A DNA stretch of 34,737 nucleotides, from contig CAMYYY010000030.1 of NCBI GenBank assembly GCA_947303715.1, positions 1-34,737 of the forward strand, written 5' to 3'. The position numbers and the translations under genes are program-made. Source of the stretch: an uncultured Bacteroidales bacterium (GTDB taxonomy: Bacteria > Bacteroidota > Bacteroidia > Bacteroidales > Bacteroidaceae). Positions 1 to 6,817 of this stretch are shown in pieces; positions within the stretch are counted from its first letter, which is position 1, and each line of letters starts with the position of its first letter. A model generated the notes under the pieces. The model did no database searches. It was not told where the DNA came from and was given only the letters and a program-made list of their open reading frames with translations.

Positions 1-116
1 CGGTTTTTTCTGATACCACCCCTCGCCGCACCTATATAGGGTTGTTTGTTATTATATATAATATAAAGAAAAAAGAGAAATACAAAGAGAAAAAAGAAAG
101 CAAAGGGGTTAAAAAA

Positions 117-164
117 GTATCATGGGTGTCTGCGTGATACCCTGATACCTTGATACCTGATACC
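117..164. repeat. Octamer repeat cluster 1 (TGATACC units)
   Basis: TGATACC occurs at 135-141, 143-149, 151-157 and 158-164, with start-to-start spacing of 8, 8 and 7 bp. A further copy lies at 11-17 and an inverted GTATCA at 117-122. The inverted copy pairs with 133-140 to give an 8-bp hairpin (one G-T pair) with an 8-nt loop. Read on the minus strand, that hairpin is followed by six T. The same unit in the opposite orientation recurs near 3030-3052 and 6770-6800. The repeats are seen directly; their function is unknown. Confidence 0.75.
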
Positions 165-217
165 CCACGCCCCACACCCTCCGGTCTGCCAGGGAGAAGA
201 AAAAACTGTGCGAAACA

Positions 218-249
218 CTTGCATTTCCCCATCCGTTGCGCTATCTTTG
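218..249 (+). promoter_or_regulatory. Bacteroidetes-type promoter for the 129-aa protein gene
   Basis: CTTG at 218-221 and TATCTTTG at 242-249 are separated by 20 bp, which fits the Bacteroidetes housekeeping consensus TTTG-N19-21-TAnnTTTG. The predicted transcription start is just downstream, leaving a leader of about 15-20 nt before the ATG at 272. Confidence 0.7.
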
Positions 250-271
250 CAGAACAAAACGAAACAGCCGT

Positions 272-661
272 ATGAAACTCTTCAGCAAACTGACGAAATC
301 ACCTCAGAAAGCGCCCTCCCTGAACGACTATCTCAGCGAGGCGGGACTGAGCGAGGAGGACCTGCAGGGCATCACTGCCTCGCTGGACGTGGACGCCTCG
401 GACCTGAGCAATTCACAGAAGCGGCATCTGGCCGACGAGGACGGCTTTGAGCTGAAACCGTCAACCTCCAACTTCACGGGAATGGAAATCATCTCCTGCA
501 CAGCCAGTGCCATAACCATTCTCTCGACGCTCATTTCGCTGGAGAAATGGGTGGGTTCCAAGATTTTTGTGACCATTACGCTCAACAACGTCAAGCATCG
601 CGTCACCGTGAACCAGGCCATCAAGGCCCTCCTCGACTCGGCAAAGAACCACAGCGCCTGA
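272..661 (+). CDS. Hypothetical 129-aa protein upstream of a metallopeptidase-like gene
   Basis: I do not recognise the family. The ATG at 272 is chosen because the frame's upstream TTG (236) lies within the promoter -7 region. The N-terminal half is polar and charged, with an acidic DYLSEAGLSEEDLQG segment resembling a small helical adaptor. It is followed by a moderately hydrophobic helix of about 20 residues around ISCTASAITILSTLISLEKW, and then two likely beta strands (KIFVTITLNN, KHRVTVN). This layout loosely resembles small components encoded next to effector enzymes in bacterial conflict systems, but that is a weak shape argument and not a family assignment. The gene ends 19 bp before the metallopeptidase-like gene, so the two probably form one transcript and may act together. 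Confidence 0.7.
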   Translation: MKLFSKLTKSPQKAPSLNDYLSEAGLSEEDLQGITASLDVDASDLSNSQKRHLADEDGFELKPSTSNFTGMEIISCTASAITILSTLISLEKWVGSKIFVTITLNNVKHRVTVNQAIKALLDSAKNHSA

Positions 662-680
662 CCCCATTGCGGCAACGCCG

Positions 681-1820
681 ATGCTGACCATCCGACCCAT
701 TGACTACAAAGAACTTGATGCCCTCGTCAGCCATCTGAACGAACAATTCAGCGGCAGCTGCCGGCTGCAACTCAGCGACGACTGCCTGATGCCCTTTCTC
801 GACTACGGCAGCGCGGCAGCGGCAGGCGATGCCGCCATCGTGTTCAGCTCACGCATGGACATCGTCCTCACCCTGTTCACCGCCCACCCCTACGAACCGC
901 AGCGGCTGGGGACAATCCTCCCACTCTACCTGATAGCCAACCGCCATGTGGAGGCAGGCAACTGGTACAACGCCGAAGCCGCCCTCAAAGCCCTCGAAAA
1001 AGAGACCATGATGCTGGCTATTGACCCCACACACACCGACCTGCCCGACGAGATGACCTTCTACCTCGACATGCAGGCCGAGGCGATGCTGCTCCACGAA
1101 TATGGGCACTACGCATTCCGCCGTGACCCCCGATTCCTGGACCACATCAAGCAGGTGGTGACGGAAGCCTTATTCGACGACCTGCCCCGCACCCCCGCCA
1201 ACCGCTATTTCACCCGCCTGCTGCAGCGCAACGGACAGGTGATGGAGGAATTGTCGTGCGACTGGTTTGCCATGACCATCCTGGCAGACAGGCTGGGAAA
1301 GAGGTCGCTGACGGAGGACGAAATCGGGGAAGTCATCCACCAAGTGGTGCGGATGTATGCCTCGCTGGAACTCCTTGCCGAGGCCCATCCCGTCAGGAAA
1401 CAAAGCATGAAAAAAGGCTACACGAAAAGAGCTTTCGACGTGGCAAGGCCCGCCCTTGTCAGCCTTCGCGCAACGGCAGACTGGGATGGCATATCGGCCC
1501 AAGCCATGGTGGAGGAGATGAAGGCAGCACAAACCAGGACGCGGGCCATTCGTCGCAGCATGACGAATCTGACCTACTACAGAATGCGAAAGGACATTCC
1601 CAGCGACGTGTCGGACAAGCAGCGCGAAACCACCCTGGCCCTGCTGGAGAAACAGGAGCAGACACTCTTCCAATGGTACGCTCACCCCTACGATGCGAAC
1701 GACGAGTACATCAGCTGGCGCACCCTCTCCGCGTTCTCCAAAATAAATAATCTGCTTGACGACATCCCCGAGTCCGACAAAAAGGAGGTACTGAACGACA
1801 TCTTCTCGAAGTTCCTCTGA
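681..1820 (+). CDS. Putative zinc metallopeptidase (HEXXH, gluzincin-like)
   Basis: The 379-aa protein has HEYGH at residues 139-143 preceded by a hydrophobic helix (MLLHEYGHYAF), which is the classical zinc-binding and catalytic HEXXH motif. A second motif at 189-197 (EELSCDWFA) matches the E-x3-D pattern that supplies the third zinc ligand in gluzincins. No signal peptide or transmembrane segment is evident, so it should be cytoplasmic. The C-terminal half (about 210-379) is helical and charged, with no recognised domain. ImmA/IrrE- or Lit-type (U49) peptidases are possible relatives, but the sequence alone does not decide. It follows the 129-aa gene by 19 bp. The peptidase motif is clear; the substrate is unknown. 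Confidence 0.8.
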   Translation: MLTIRPIDYKELDALVSHLNEQFSGSCRLQLSDDCLMPFLDYGSAAAAGDAAIVFSSRMDIVLTLFTAHPYEPQRLGTILPLYLIANRHVEAGNWYNAEAALKALEKETMMLAIDPTHTDLPDEMTFYLDMQAEAMLLHEYGHYAFRRDPRFLDHIKQVVTEALFDDLPRTPANRYFTRLLQRNGQVMEELSCDWFAMTILADRLGKRSLTEDEIGEVIHQVVRMYASLELLAEAHPVRKQSMKKGYTKRAFDVARPALVSLRATADWDGISAQAMVEEMKAAQTRTRAIRRSMTNLTYYRMRKDIPSDVSDKQRETTLALLEKQEQTLFQWYAHPYDANDEYISWRTLSAFSKINNLLDDIPESDKKEVLNDIFSKFL

Positions 1821-1828
1821 AAAGCTGA

Positions 1829-1876
1829 GGCAGGGAGATGGGATGAGGGGAAAACCCTGCCCTTTCGTAATTTTTT
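1829..1876 (+). terminator. Possible terminator after the metallopeptidase-like gene
   Basis: GGCAGGG at 1829-1835 is complementary to CCCTGCC at 1855-1861 across a 19-nt purine-rich loop. A run of six T lies at 1871-1876. The long loop and the 9-nt gap before the T run make this only a moderate terminator candidate. Confidence 0.4.
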
Positions 1877-1958
1877 GCAAAGATAAGCGGAACCTGTACC
1901 ATATTCCCGTACAGACGAGTTAAAAGATGCAAAACGGGCGAATTTTCCCCGTTTCGCT

Positions 1959-1988
1959 TTTGTTATGGGGAGGGACGTCGTATATTTG
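1959..1988 (+). promoter_or_regulatory. Promoter for the S24 peptidase gene
   Basis: TTTG at 1959-1962 and TATATTTG at 1981-1988 fit the Bacteroidetes consensus with an 18-bp spacer, slightly short of the usual 19-21. Transcription would start near 1993, giving a leader of about 50 nt before the ATG at 2044. This supports the shorter start over an upstream in-frame ATG at 1927. Confidence 0.55.
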
Positions 1989-2043
1989 CCGGCGAAAGAG
2001 AGAGGTAAAAAGATTATTCATTTCAAAAAAAAACTACAAAACT

Positions 2044-3006
2044 ATGACAGAAGATGAACTGAAAGAACTGTTCCGCACGCTGGAGGAACAGGGTTGGAAA
2101 CCCCAGTTATGCGACACGCCGGTGCCGCTCTACGATGTACGGGTGCCCTGCGGCCCGCCTACCGAGCTGGGCGACACACCGCCCGAGGTGGTCATGATGC
2201 CCAAGGATTTCCTGTTCTCGCTTCAGGAGTTCATGGTGACGGTGACGGGCGACTCGATGGTGGATGCCGACATCGAAGAGGGCGACGTGGTGACGGTGGA
2301 GCCCAACACCCCCATCCACGACGGCGACATCGTGCTGGTGATGATCGACGGCGAGACCACGCTGAAGAGCTACTGCATGGACGAGGAGGGGCAGCCGTGG
2401 CTGGTGCCGCAGAACACGGCGTACAATGCGTTCCGTCTGTCGGAGAGCAACTCCGTATGGGTGATGGGGGTGGTGCGCGCCGTGGAAAAACGCGCGCCGC
2501 GCGTCAGCTACCGCGCGTGCATCAAGCACATCGCCAAGGCCAAGACCAAGATGGCGCAGCAACAACCGCTCACCTCCGAGGCCGCGAAGGATTGCACGGA
2601 GGAGGAGACACACCGCCAGCACCCTGCGCCGACTTCAGCGGAGCTGACAGCCCGGGCCGTGCAGAACGCGCTTCGCCTCATGGCGGGGAAACTGAACACA
2701 CAAAAGATGGCCGGGATGTCGGGGCAGGCCTTGTGGCAGGGCATCTACCGCGTGCTGGCCGATCGCGGCATCGTGAAGGCAGGTGACTATGCGGGATTCG
2801 GACGATACATCAACGCGCTGAAGGTGGAGGGGATGAGGCTCGCCGACGAAGGTAAGGGGCTCAGCAAGACCGACGACGGTGTGTTGAAGAGACCGCTGGC
2901 GGAGTGGAACCTGACGAGTTACAAGGGGCGGAAGGGCACGTTCGACCGTTACCATCTGGCAGCCACCACCTTCGACGAAACCCTCACGGAGTGTATGAAC
3001 AAATAA
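2044..3006 (+). CDS. S24-family self-cleaving peptidase (UmuD/LexA-like) with unknown C-terminal extension
   Basis: The 320-aa protein has an S24 peptidase domain at its N-terminus (about residues 25-150). The catalytic serine lies in TGDSM (S71) and the lysine in TTLKSY (K108). Their spacing of 37 residues equals that in UmuD (S60/K97) and LexA (S119/K156). A Cys-Gly pair at C36-G37 in VPCGPP sits 35 residues before the serine, about where UmuD cleaves itself at Cys24-Gly25. There is no N-terminal helix-turn-helix like LexA's. Residues about 155-320 form a basic, then helical, extension that I do not recognise and that may bind DNA or a partner. No umuC/dinB gene is in the window. The gene has its own promoter and a strong terminator, so it is probably monocistronic. 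It may act as a RecA-responsive switch for neighbouring genes. Confidence 0.85.
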   Translation: MTEDELKELFRTLEEQGWKPQLCDTPVPLYDVRVPCGPPTELGDTPPEVVMMPKDFLFSLQEFMVTVTGDSMVDADIEEGDVVTVEPNTPIHDGDIVLVMIDGETTLKSYCMDEEGQPWLVPQNTAYNAFRLSESNSVWVMGVVRAVEKRAPRVSYRACIKHIAKAKTKMAQQQPLTSEAAKDCTEEETHRQHPAPTSAELTARAVQNALRLMAGKLNTQKMAGMSGQALWQGIYRVLADRGIVKAGDYAGFGRYINALKVEGMRLADEGKGLSKTDDGVLKRPLAEWNLTSYKGRKGTFDRYHLAATTFDETLTECMNK

Positions 3007-3029
3007 AAAACTGAACAGACAAGAAAAGC

Positions 3030-3070
3030 GGTATCGCGGTATCATGGTATCACGCGTAACACGCTGATAC
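3030..3070. repeat. Octamer repeat cluster 2 (GGTATCA units)
   Basis: GGTATCG at 3030-3036 and GGTATCA at 3038-3044 and 3046-3052 have an exact 8-bp period. An inverted TGATAC follows at 3065-3070. The main units are opposite in orientation to cluster 1. They lie between the S24 gene stop and its terminator, so they would be transcribed in the 3' untranslated region. Confidence 0.75.
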
Positions 3071-3081
3071 TTCCACGACAT

Positions 3082-3126
3082 CCTCTCCCCCGTTTCCTCC
3101 TTCCGGAGGACGGGGGAGAGGGCTTT
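3082..3126 (+). terminator. Strong intrinsic terminator after the S24 gene
   Basis: A perfect 11-bp stem pairs 3082-3092 (CCTCTCCCCCG) with 3111-3121. It is topped by a second 5-bp stem CCTCC/GGAGG and followed by GCTTTT. It isolates the S24 gene from the sigma-factor operon downstream. Confidence 0.85.
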
Positions 3127-3138
3127 TAATCCCAAACT

Positions 3139-3190
3139 TGCGCTGAAAGCTGCGCCGTAACCTGCGCTTATGCTCCCAAACATGCTCCCA
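3139..3190. repeat. Degenerate 12-bp tandem repeat
   Basis: TGCGC recurs at 3139, 3151 and 3163, and ATGCTCCCA at 3170-3178 and 3182-3190, all with a 12-bp period over roughly four units. It lies in the spacer upstream of the sigma-like gene. No good TAnnTTTG promoter was found in this spacer (the nearest is TACCTTTA at 3227), so the promoter of the following operon remains undefined. Confidence 0.5.
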
Positions 3191-3304
3191 TGCCCGGGAT
3201 GCGTAAAAATCTCATTTTTTGGGGATACCTTTACCATGTGAAGCATCGCGAAAGGGGATGCTGACACGCCCGAGTGGATTGTTTAACCATTTAAGATAAA
3301 GGAT

Positions 3305-4036
3305 ATGAAACAGCATGTATTATCAAAGGAACTCGACGACACGGAGTGCGTGGCACTGGTGGCGCAGTTGCTTGGCGACAACCGAAAGGAGGCGGCGGAG
3401 GCCCGCGAAAGGATCATCCTCGGATGCCTGCCCATGGTGGCGAGGATGGCCCAGTCGTTCAGGGGCTATGAACGGCGGGGCGTGGAACGAGGCGACATCA
3501 TCGGGGCCGGGAACCTCGCCCTGGTGGAGGCCGTCGACAACTTGAGGGCCTGGCCCGTGCCGACGCTGAAGACCTGGCTCGCCTTCCGCGTGAAGGACAA
3601 GATGAACTTGGCCGTCAGGCAGTACCTGAACATCGTGAGCGTCCCGAAGAACTGCGGCAACGAGTGCCTTGTGGACGTGGAACGCTGCGAGGACTACGAC
3701 GACGGCGAGATCCAGCGCTTGTTCTTGCGCACATTTGAAGAGGAGGCCGACCAAGGCCTCATCCGCAGCTCGGCAAGGGAGCAGCTCCTTGAACAGCTGA
3801 AGCGCGAACTGCCCTGCGACGAACTGATGGTGCTGCACGACATGTTCCTGACCGAACCTGCGCTGACCGCAAAGGACATTGCCCTGCAGACGGGCATAAA
3901 TCCCCACAAAGTGTGGGTGCTGAAGGACAAGGCCATCCGCAGGCTGAAGAGCAGTCCGCAGGGGGGAAGGATCCTCGCGCTGCTGCACGAGTACCTCGCC
4001 GACGACGTGTGGGAGAACACCTCTGACGCCTGCTGA
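3305..4036 (+). CDS. Sigma-70-family-like factor
   Basis: The 243-aa protein matches the sigma-70 plan. Residues about 33-82 resemble region 2: a helix around RERIILGCLPMVARMAQ, then GDIIGAGNLALVEAVDNL, comparable to the RpoD helix ending in a GNIGLMKAVDKF-like motif. Residues about 185-215 resemble the region 4 helix-turn-helix (TAKDIALQTGINPHKVW then KAIRRLK). Regions 1.1 and a full region 3 are absent, and region 2.4 is divergent, so its promoter specificity cannot be read. It heads a likely operon with the 108-aa gene (44-bp gap) and the primase-like gene. Whether it drives transcription of this block, or acts in replication initiation of an element, is open. It could be a degenerate phage-type sigma factor. 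Confidence 0.8.
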   Translation: MKQHVLSKELDDTECVALVAQLLGDNRKEAAEARERIILGCLPMVARMAQSFRGYERRGVERGDIIGAGNLALVEAVDNLRAWPVPTLKTWLAFRVKDKMNLAVRQYLNIVSVPKNCGNECLVDVERCEDYDDGEIQRLFLRTFEEEADQGLIRSSAREQLLEQLKRELPCDELMVLHDMFLTEPALTAKDIALQTGINPHKVWVLKDKAIRRLKSSPQGGRILALLHEYLADDVWENTSDAC

Positions 4037-4044
4037 ATCTTTTT

Positions 4045-4076
4045 TCTTAACCCTTAATTCTTAACTCTTAACTCAT
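4045..4076. repeat. TTAACCC-type heptamer repeat
   Basis: CTTAACC, CTTAATT, CTTAACT and CTTAACT units follow one another with a period of about 7 bp between the sigma-like gene and the 108-aa gene. The same kind of repeat is found at 11788-11853 in the polysaccharide operon. Confidence 0.65.
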
Positions 4077-4080
4077 TGAC

Positions 4081-4407
4081 ATGAAACAGACATTGAAAAA
4101 CTGCGATGTGATTCTGACGTGTGACCGCCCCGTGAAGGACGGCGATGTGATGCTGGGCGTGGGCTGCCTGAAGAGGGCACGGCACCAGTTCCTGTTCGAG
4201 AAGATGTGCGACGTGGCGTACCGCAAGAACCCCCGTGTGTTCAAGGGCAAGTACTGGAGCGTCCGCTCCACACGGCTGGGATTCCGTTTCACGGGCATCG
4301 TCTCGCCCGACCTCCTCAGCGAGATGGGCACGACGGCGCTGATTGAAGCGATGAGCTGCGAGGTGCGCGAGGCCGCCGCCAAGCTGGAGGCATACATGAC
4401 TGTCTGA
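4081..4407 (+). CDS. Hypothetical 108-aa protein
   Basis: I do not recognise this family. It is a soluble, mixed alpha/beta, slightly basic protein with no signal peptide or membrane segment. Motifs seen include a TCDRPVKDGD segment near residue 15 and a C-terminal helix rich in Glu and Ala. It sits between the sigma-like factor and the primase-helicase-like gene (30-bp gap to the latter), in the same direction and presumably co-transcribed. Small genes in this position often accompany VirE-N/DUF3987 proteins in Bacteroidales, but a role cannot be deduced from the sequence. Confidence 0.75.
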   Translation: MKQTLKNCDVILTCDRPVKDGDVMLGVGCLKRARHQFLFEKMCDVAYRKNPRVFKGKYWSVRSTRLGFRFTGIVSPDLLSEMGTTALIEAMSCEVREAAAKLEAYMTV

Positions 4408-4437
4408 CAAAAACCCTTATCTGACTAACTGAAAACG

Positions 4438-6732
4438 ATGAACTTCGACATCTTTCCATCCGTATCGGCTCCCGGGCAACTGTGCACGCGGGAGCTACTT
4501 GAGAAAACCATCTGCAACGATGCGCTGAAACCCCTCTACGACGCCATCGCCGCTGCCGAAGGCGATAAGCGCCAGGAACTGAAACGCCGTCTGCCGGGCG
4601 TGACATGGCAGGCACACTTCCCCGACGGCAGGCGCCGCAACGGACAGGGCGAGTGGAGCAGCCTCTACATGGTGGACGTGGACCATCTCGACGACCCCGT
4701 CGCCATCTGGAAGACCCTGGAGGGGCGCACGGCCGAGCTGGGCATCGTGGTTGCCCACGTGACGCCCTCGCGCAAGGGGCTGCGGTTGGTGTGCCGCTGC
4801 CGCGATGGACTGACCTCGATTGCCGCCAACCAGGCATGGCTGGCCGCACAGACGGGGCTGGAAATCGACGCGGCCACCAAGGATCAGGCACGGCTGTCGT
4901 ATCTGGTGCCCGCCAGCTATTTCCTGCTGCTCGACGAGGCCATCTGGGAGCCCGCGCCATCCAATCCGCTGGCCAACCCGGAAAAGCCGGAAAAAACGAA
5001 AACTCCAGAAAACCCAGGCGGCATCCCCGCCTATCGCGGCCACGCCATACGCGACATCGCCGCAGCCTACATCCGCCGCAACGGCACACCTGTCGAGGGG
5101 GAGCGCCACGTCTATTACTACAAGATGTGCTCGCAGTTCAAGTACATCACGGACTGCCGTCAGGAGGTGCTGCTCAGCGAACTGCCCGACCTGGGCCTCT
5201 CGATGAGCGAGCGCAAGGAGGAGTGCCAGCATGCCTGCAGCCGGCACACGGGAGCCAGCATCCCCAAGGACTTCTACCTCTTCCTCTGCGACGAGGGCGT
5301 GCTGGAGAGCTACCGCAGCCGCATGGCTCGCGAGGAGAAGGAACGCCAGATGGCCGCGCTGGAAACCACGGCCGACGACGAAGGCGACACCCATTTAAAA
5401 AGCCTCAGGAAGCGGGGCATGGAGGCGATGAGACGGATTCCCGTGCTGGGCGCACTGACCCGCATCTCGCCCGACAACTTCGTGTCGCCGCAGATCTATG
5501 CCGCCGAGGCCGCGCTGGCCACGCTGTTCACCAACTTGAAGGCGAAGTACCTGGACGGATTCTACCACACGCCGACGGTACACAACGTCATCTACGCCCC
5601 GGCCAGCTGCGGCAAGAGCTTCGCCCGCCGCACGGTGGAGCTGCTGACGGCACGACTGATGCGCCGCGACGAACACACGCTGGCGCTGGAGCAGGTCTAT
5701 CTGGAGGCGGCGCGCAAGGCCAAGAACGCAAAGACACAGCCCGAAAAGCCCGCCCTGCCCCTGCGCATCGTCAGCGGCATCATCTCACAGCCCAAACTGC
5801 TGACCCGTCAGCAGGAGGCGCAGGGACTGCACCAGCTCTGCTTCGTCGAGGAGATTGACACGCTGAACAAGTCCAACCGAGGAGGCAAGTACAACGACAA
5901 GGGCGACATGTACCGCAACGCCTGGGACAACGCGTCGTACTCGCAGGACTACATGAGCGACACCACCTTCAGCGGGCGCGTGAACCTCTTCCTCAACATC
6001 CTCGCCACGGGTACGCCCGAGCAGGTGATGAAGTTCTACGACAACCCCGAGAACGGCCTCATCTCGCGCATCAGCATCTGCCCCATACCCAATCAGGAGT
6101 ATGCTACCATCCCCGTGTGGCACGAACTGACGGCTGACGAGGAGAAGGAGATTGACCGTGTGCTGGACTATGCCGACGCCCTGACATATGCCCTCGACGA
6201 CGAGGGCGTGGAGACCATCCGCGAGCGCACCGACATCACCGCGGGAATACAGTTCATGTGCAAGCCGCTGGAAGCGTGGCTGGAGGAGAAGCGTCTGCTG
6301 GCGCTGCGCACCCAGGACCAGGCTCTCGACCACTTCCGCAAGCGCGAGGCGGTGAAGATGTTCCGCATGGCAATGGTGTGCTACGGCTGCTTCTGCGGCG
6401 AGATGACCGACGAGAGCAAGCGCCTCATCACCGACTTCTGCCTCTGGTGGGGCGAGCAGGACCTCCAGAACCTCATCGACATCTACGGCGAGATGGTAAA
6501 GGACACGGCCTTGAAGCACCACTCGAAGAGGGACGACATCTTCGCCCAGCTGCCCGACGAGTTCACCGCCGCCGAGGTGGAACAGGCACGCACCAAGGCA
6601 GGCATCGGCACACAGACCAAGGTAATCATCTACCGCTGGAAAATCGCCGGACTGATTGAGAAGGAAGACAAGCACTACCGCAAACGGGCGAAAGAACCTT
6701 CCCCTTCAGAAAAAATGAGCAGTAATCCGTAA
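4438..6732 (+). CDS. VirE-N/BT4734-like plus DUF3987-type protein (primase-helicase-like)
   Basis: The 764-aa protein has two recognisable parts. Residues about 1-165 resemble the BT4734/BF3469 N-terminal domain, with a primase-polymerase-like acidic DVD at 80-82 (YMVDVDHLDD) and a basic SRKGLRLV motif at 111-117. Residues about 310-690 resemble DUF3987/VirE-type helicase-like ATPases, with Walker A APASCGKS (387-394) and a Walker B-like CFVEEID (468-474). This suggests nucleic-acid priming and unwinding, as in plasmid or satellite replication proteins, but no activity is proven for these chromosomal versions. Such genes are commonly found beside capsular polysaccharide loci in Bacteroides, as here. 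The likely operon starts at the sigma-like gene. An octamer-repeat hairpin with a T tail lies 31 bp after the stop. Confidence 0.85.
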   Translation: MNFDIFPSVSAPGQLCTRELLEKTICNDALKPLYDAIAAAEGDKRQELKRRLPGVTWQAHFPDGRRRNGQGEWSSLYMVDVDHLDDPVAIWKTLEGRTAELGIVVAHVTPSRKGLRLVCRCRDGLTSIAANQAWLAAQTGLEIDAATKDQARLSYLVPASYFLLLDEAIWEPAPSNPLANPEKPEKTKTPENPGGIPAYRGHAIRDIAAAYIRRNGTPVEGERHVYYYKMCSQFKYITDCRQEVLLSELPDLGLSMSERKEECQHACSRHTGASIPKDFYLFLCDEGVLESYRSRMAREEKERQMAALETTADDEGDTHLKSLRKRGMEAMRRIPVLGALTRISPDNFVSPQIYAAEAALATLFTNLKAKYLDGFYHTPTVHNVIYAPASCGKSFARRTVELLTARLMRRDEHTLALEQVYLEAARKAKNAKTQPEKPALPLRIVSGIISQPKLLTRQQEAQGLHQLCFVEEIDTLNKSNRGGKYNDKGDMYRNAWDNASYSQDYMSDTTFSGRVNLFLNILATGTPEQVMKFYDNPENGLISRISICPIPNQEYATIPVWHELTADEEKEIDRVLDYADALTYALDDEGVETIRERTDITAGIQFMCKPLEAWLEEKRLLALRTQDQALDHFRKREAVKMFRMAMVCYGCFCGEMTDESKRLITDFCLWWGEQDLQNLIDIYGEMVKDTALKHHSKRDDIFAQLPDEFTAAEVEQARTKAGIGTQTKVIIYRWKIAGLIEKEDKHYRKRAKEPSPSEKMSSNP

Positions 6733-6763
6733 AGTGAAAGAGAGCAGGAAACAGCTACACGGG

Positions 6764-6810
6764 GGGTGTGGTGTCATGGTATCACGGTATCATGGTATCA
6801 CACCCTTTTT
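6764..6810 (+). terminator. Octamer repeat cluster 3 forming a long hairpin with T tail
   Basis: GGTGTCA at 6770-6776 and GGTATCA at 6778-6784, 6786-6792 and 6794-6800 have an exact 8-bp period. In RNA, 6764-6782 can pair continuously with 6787-6805 using Watson-Crick and G-U pairs, because GGUAUC is self-complementary when wobbles are allowed. TTTTT follows at 6806-6810. This looks like an intrinsic terminator for the primase-like operon, convergent with the polysaccharide operon. On the minus strand the wobble pairs become mismatches and no T run follows, so it would work in one direction only. Confidence 0.6.
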
Positions 6811-6817
6811 CAATCCC

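Noticed and set aside
117..164. CRISPR-like array
   Set aside because: Units are 7-8 bp with no spacers of CRISPR length, and no cas genes are present.
1170..1880. Minus-strand frame opposite the metallopeptidase-like gene
   Set aside because: The plus-strand gene has HEXXH and EExxxD motifs; the antisense frame has none.
1927..2043. Upstream in-frame ATG of the S24 gene at 1927
   Set aside because: It lies ahead of the predicted promoter, and the added residues do not resemble any S24 N-terminus.
3126..3267. Cys-rich reading through the 12-bp repeat on the plus strand as a small peptide
   Set aside because: The frame has no ATG, GTG or TTG start in the repeat region after its stop codon, so translation is not supported.
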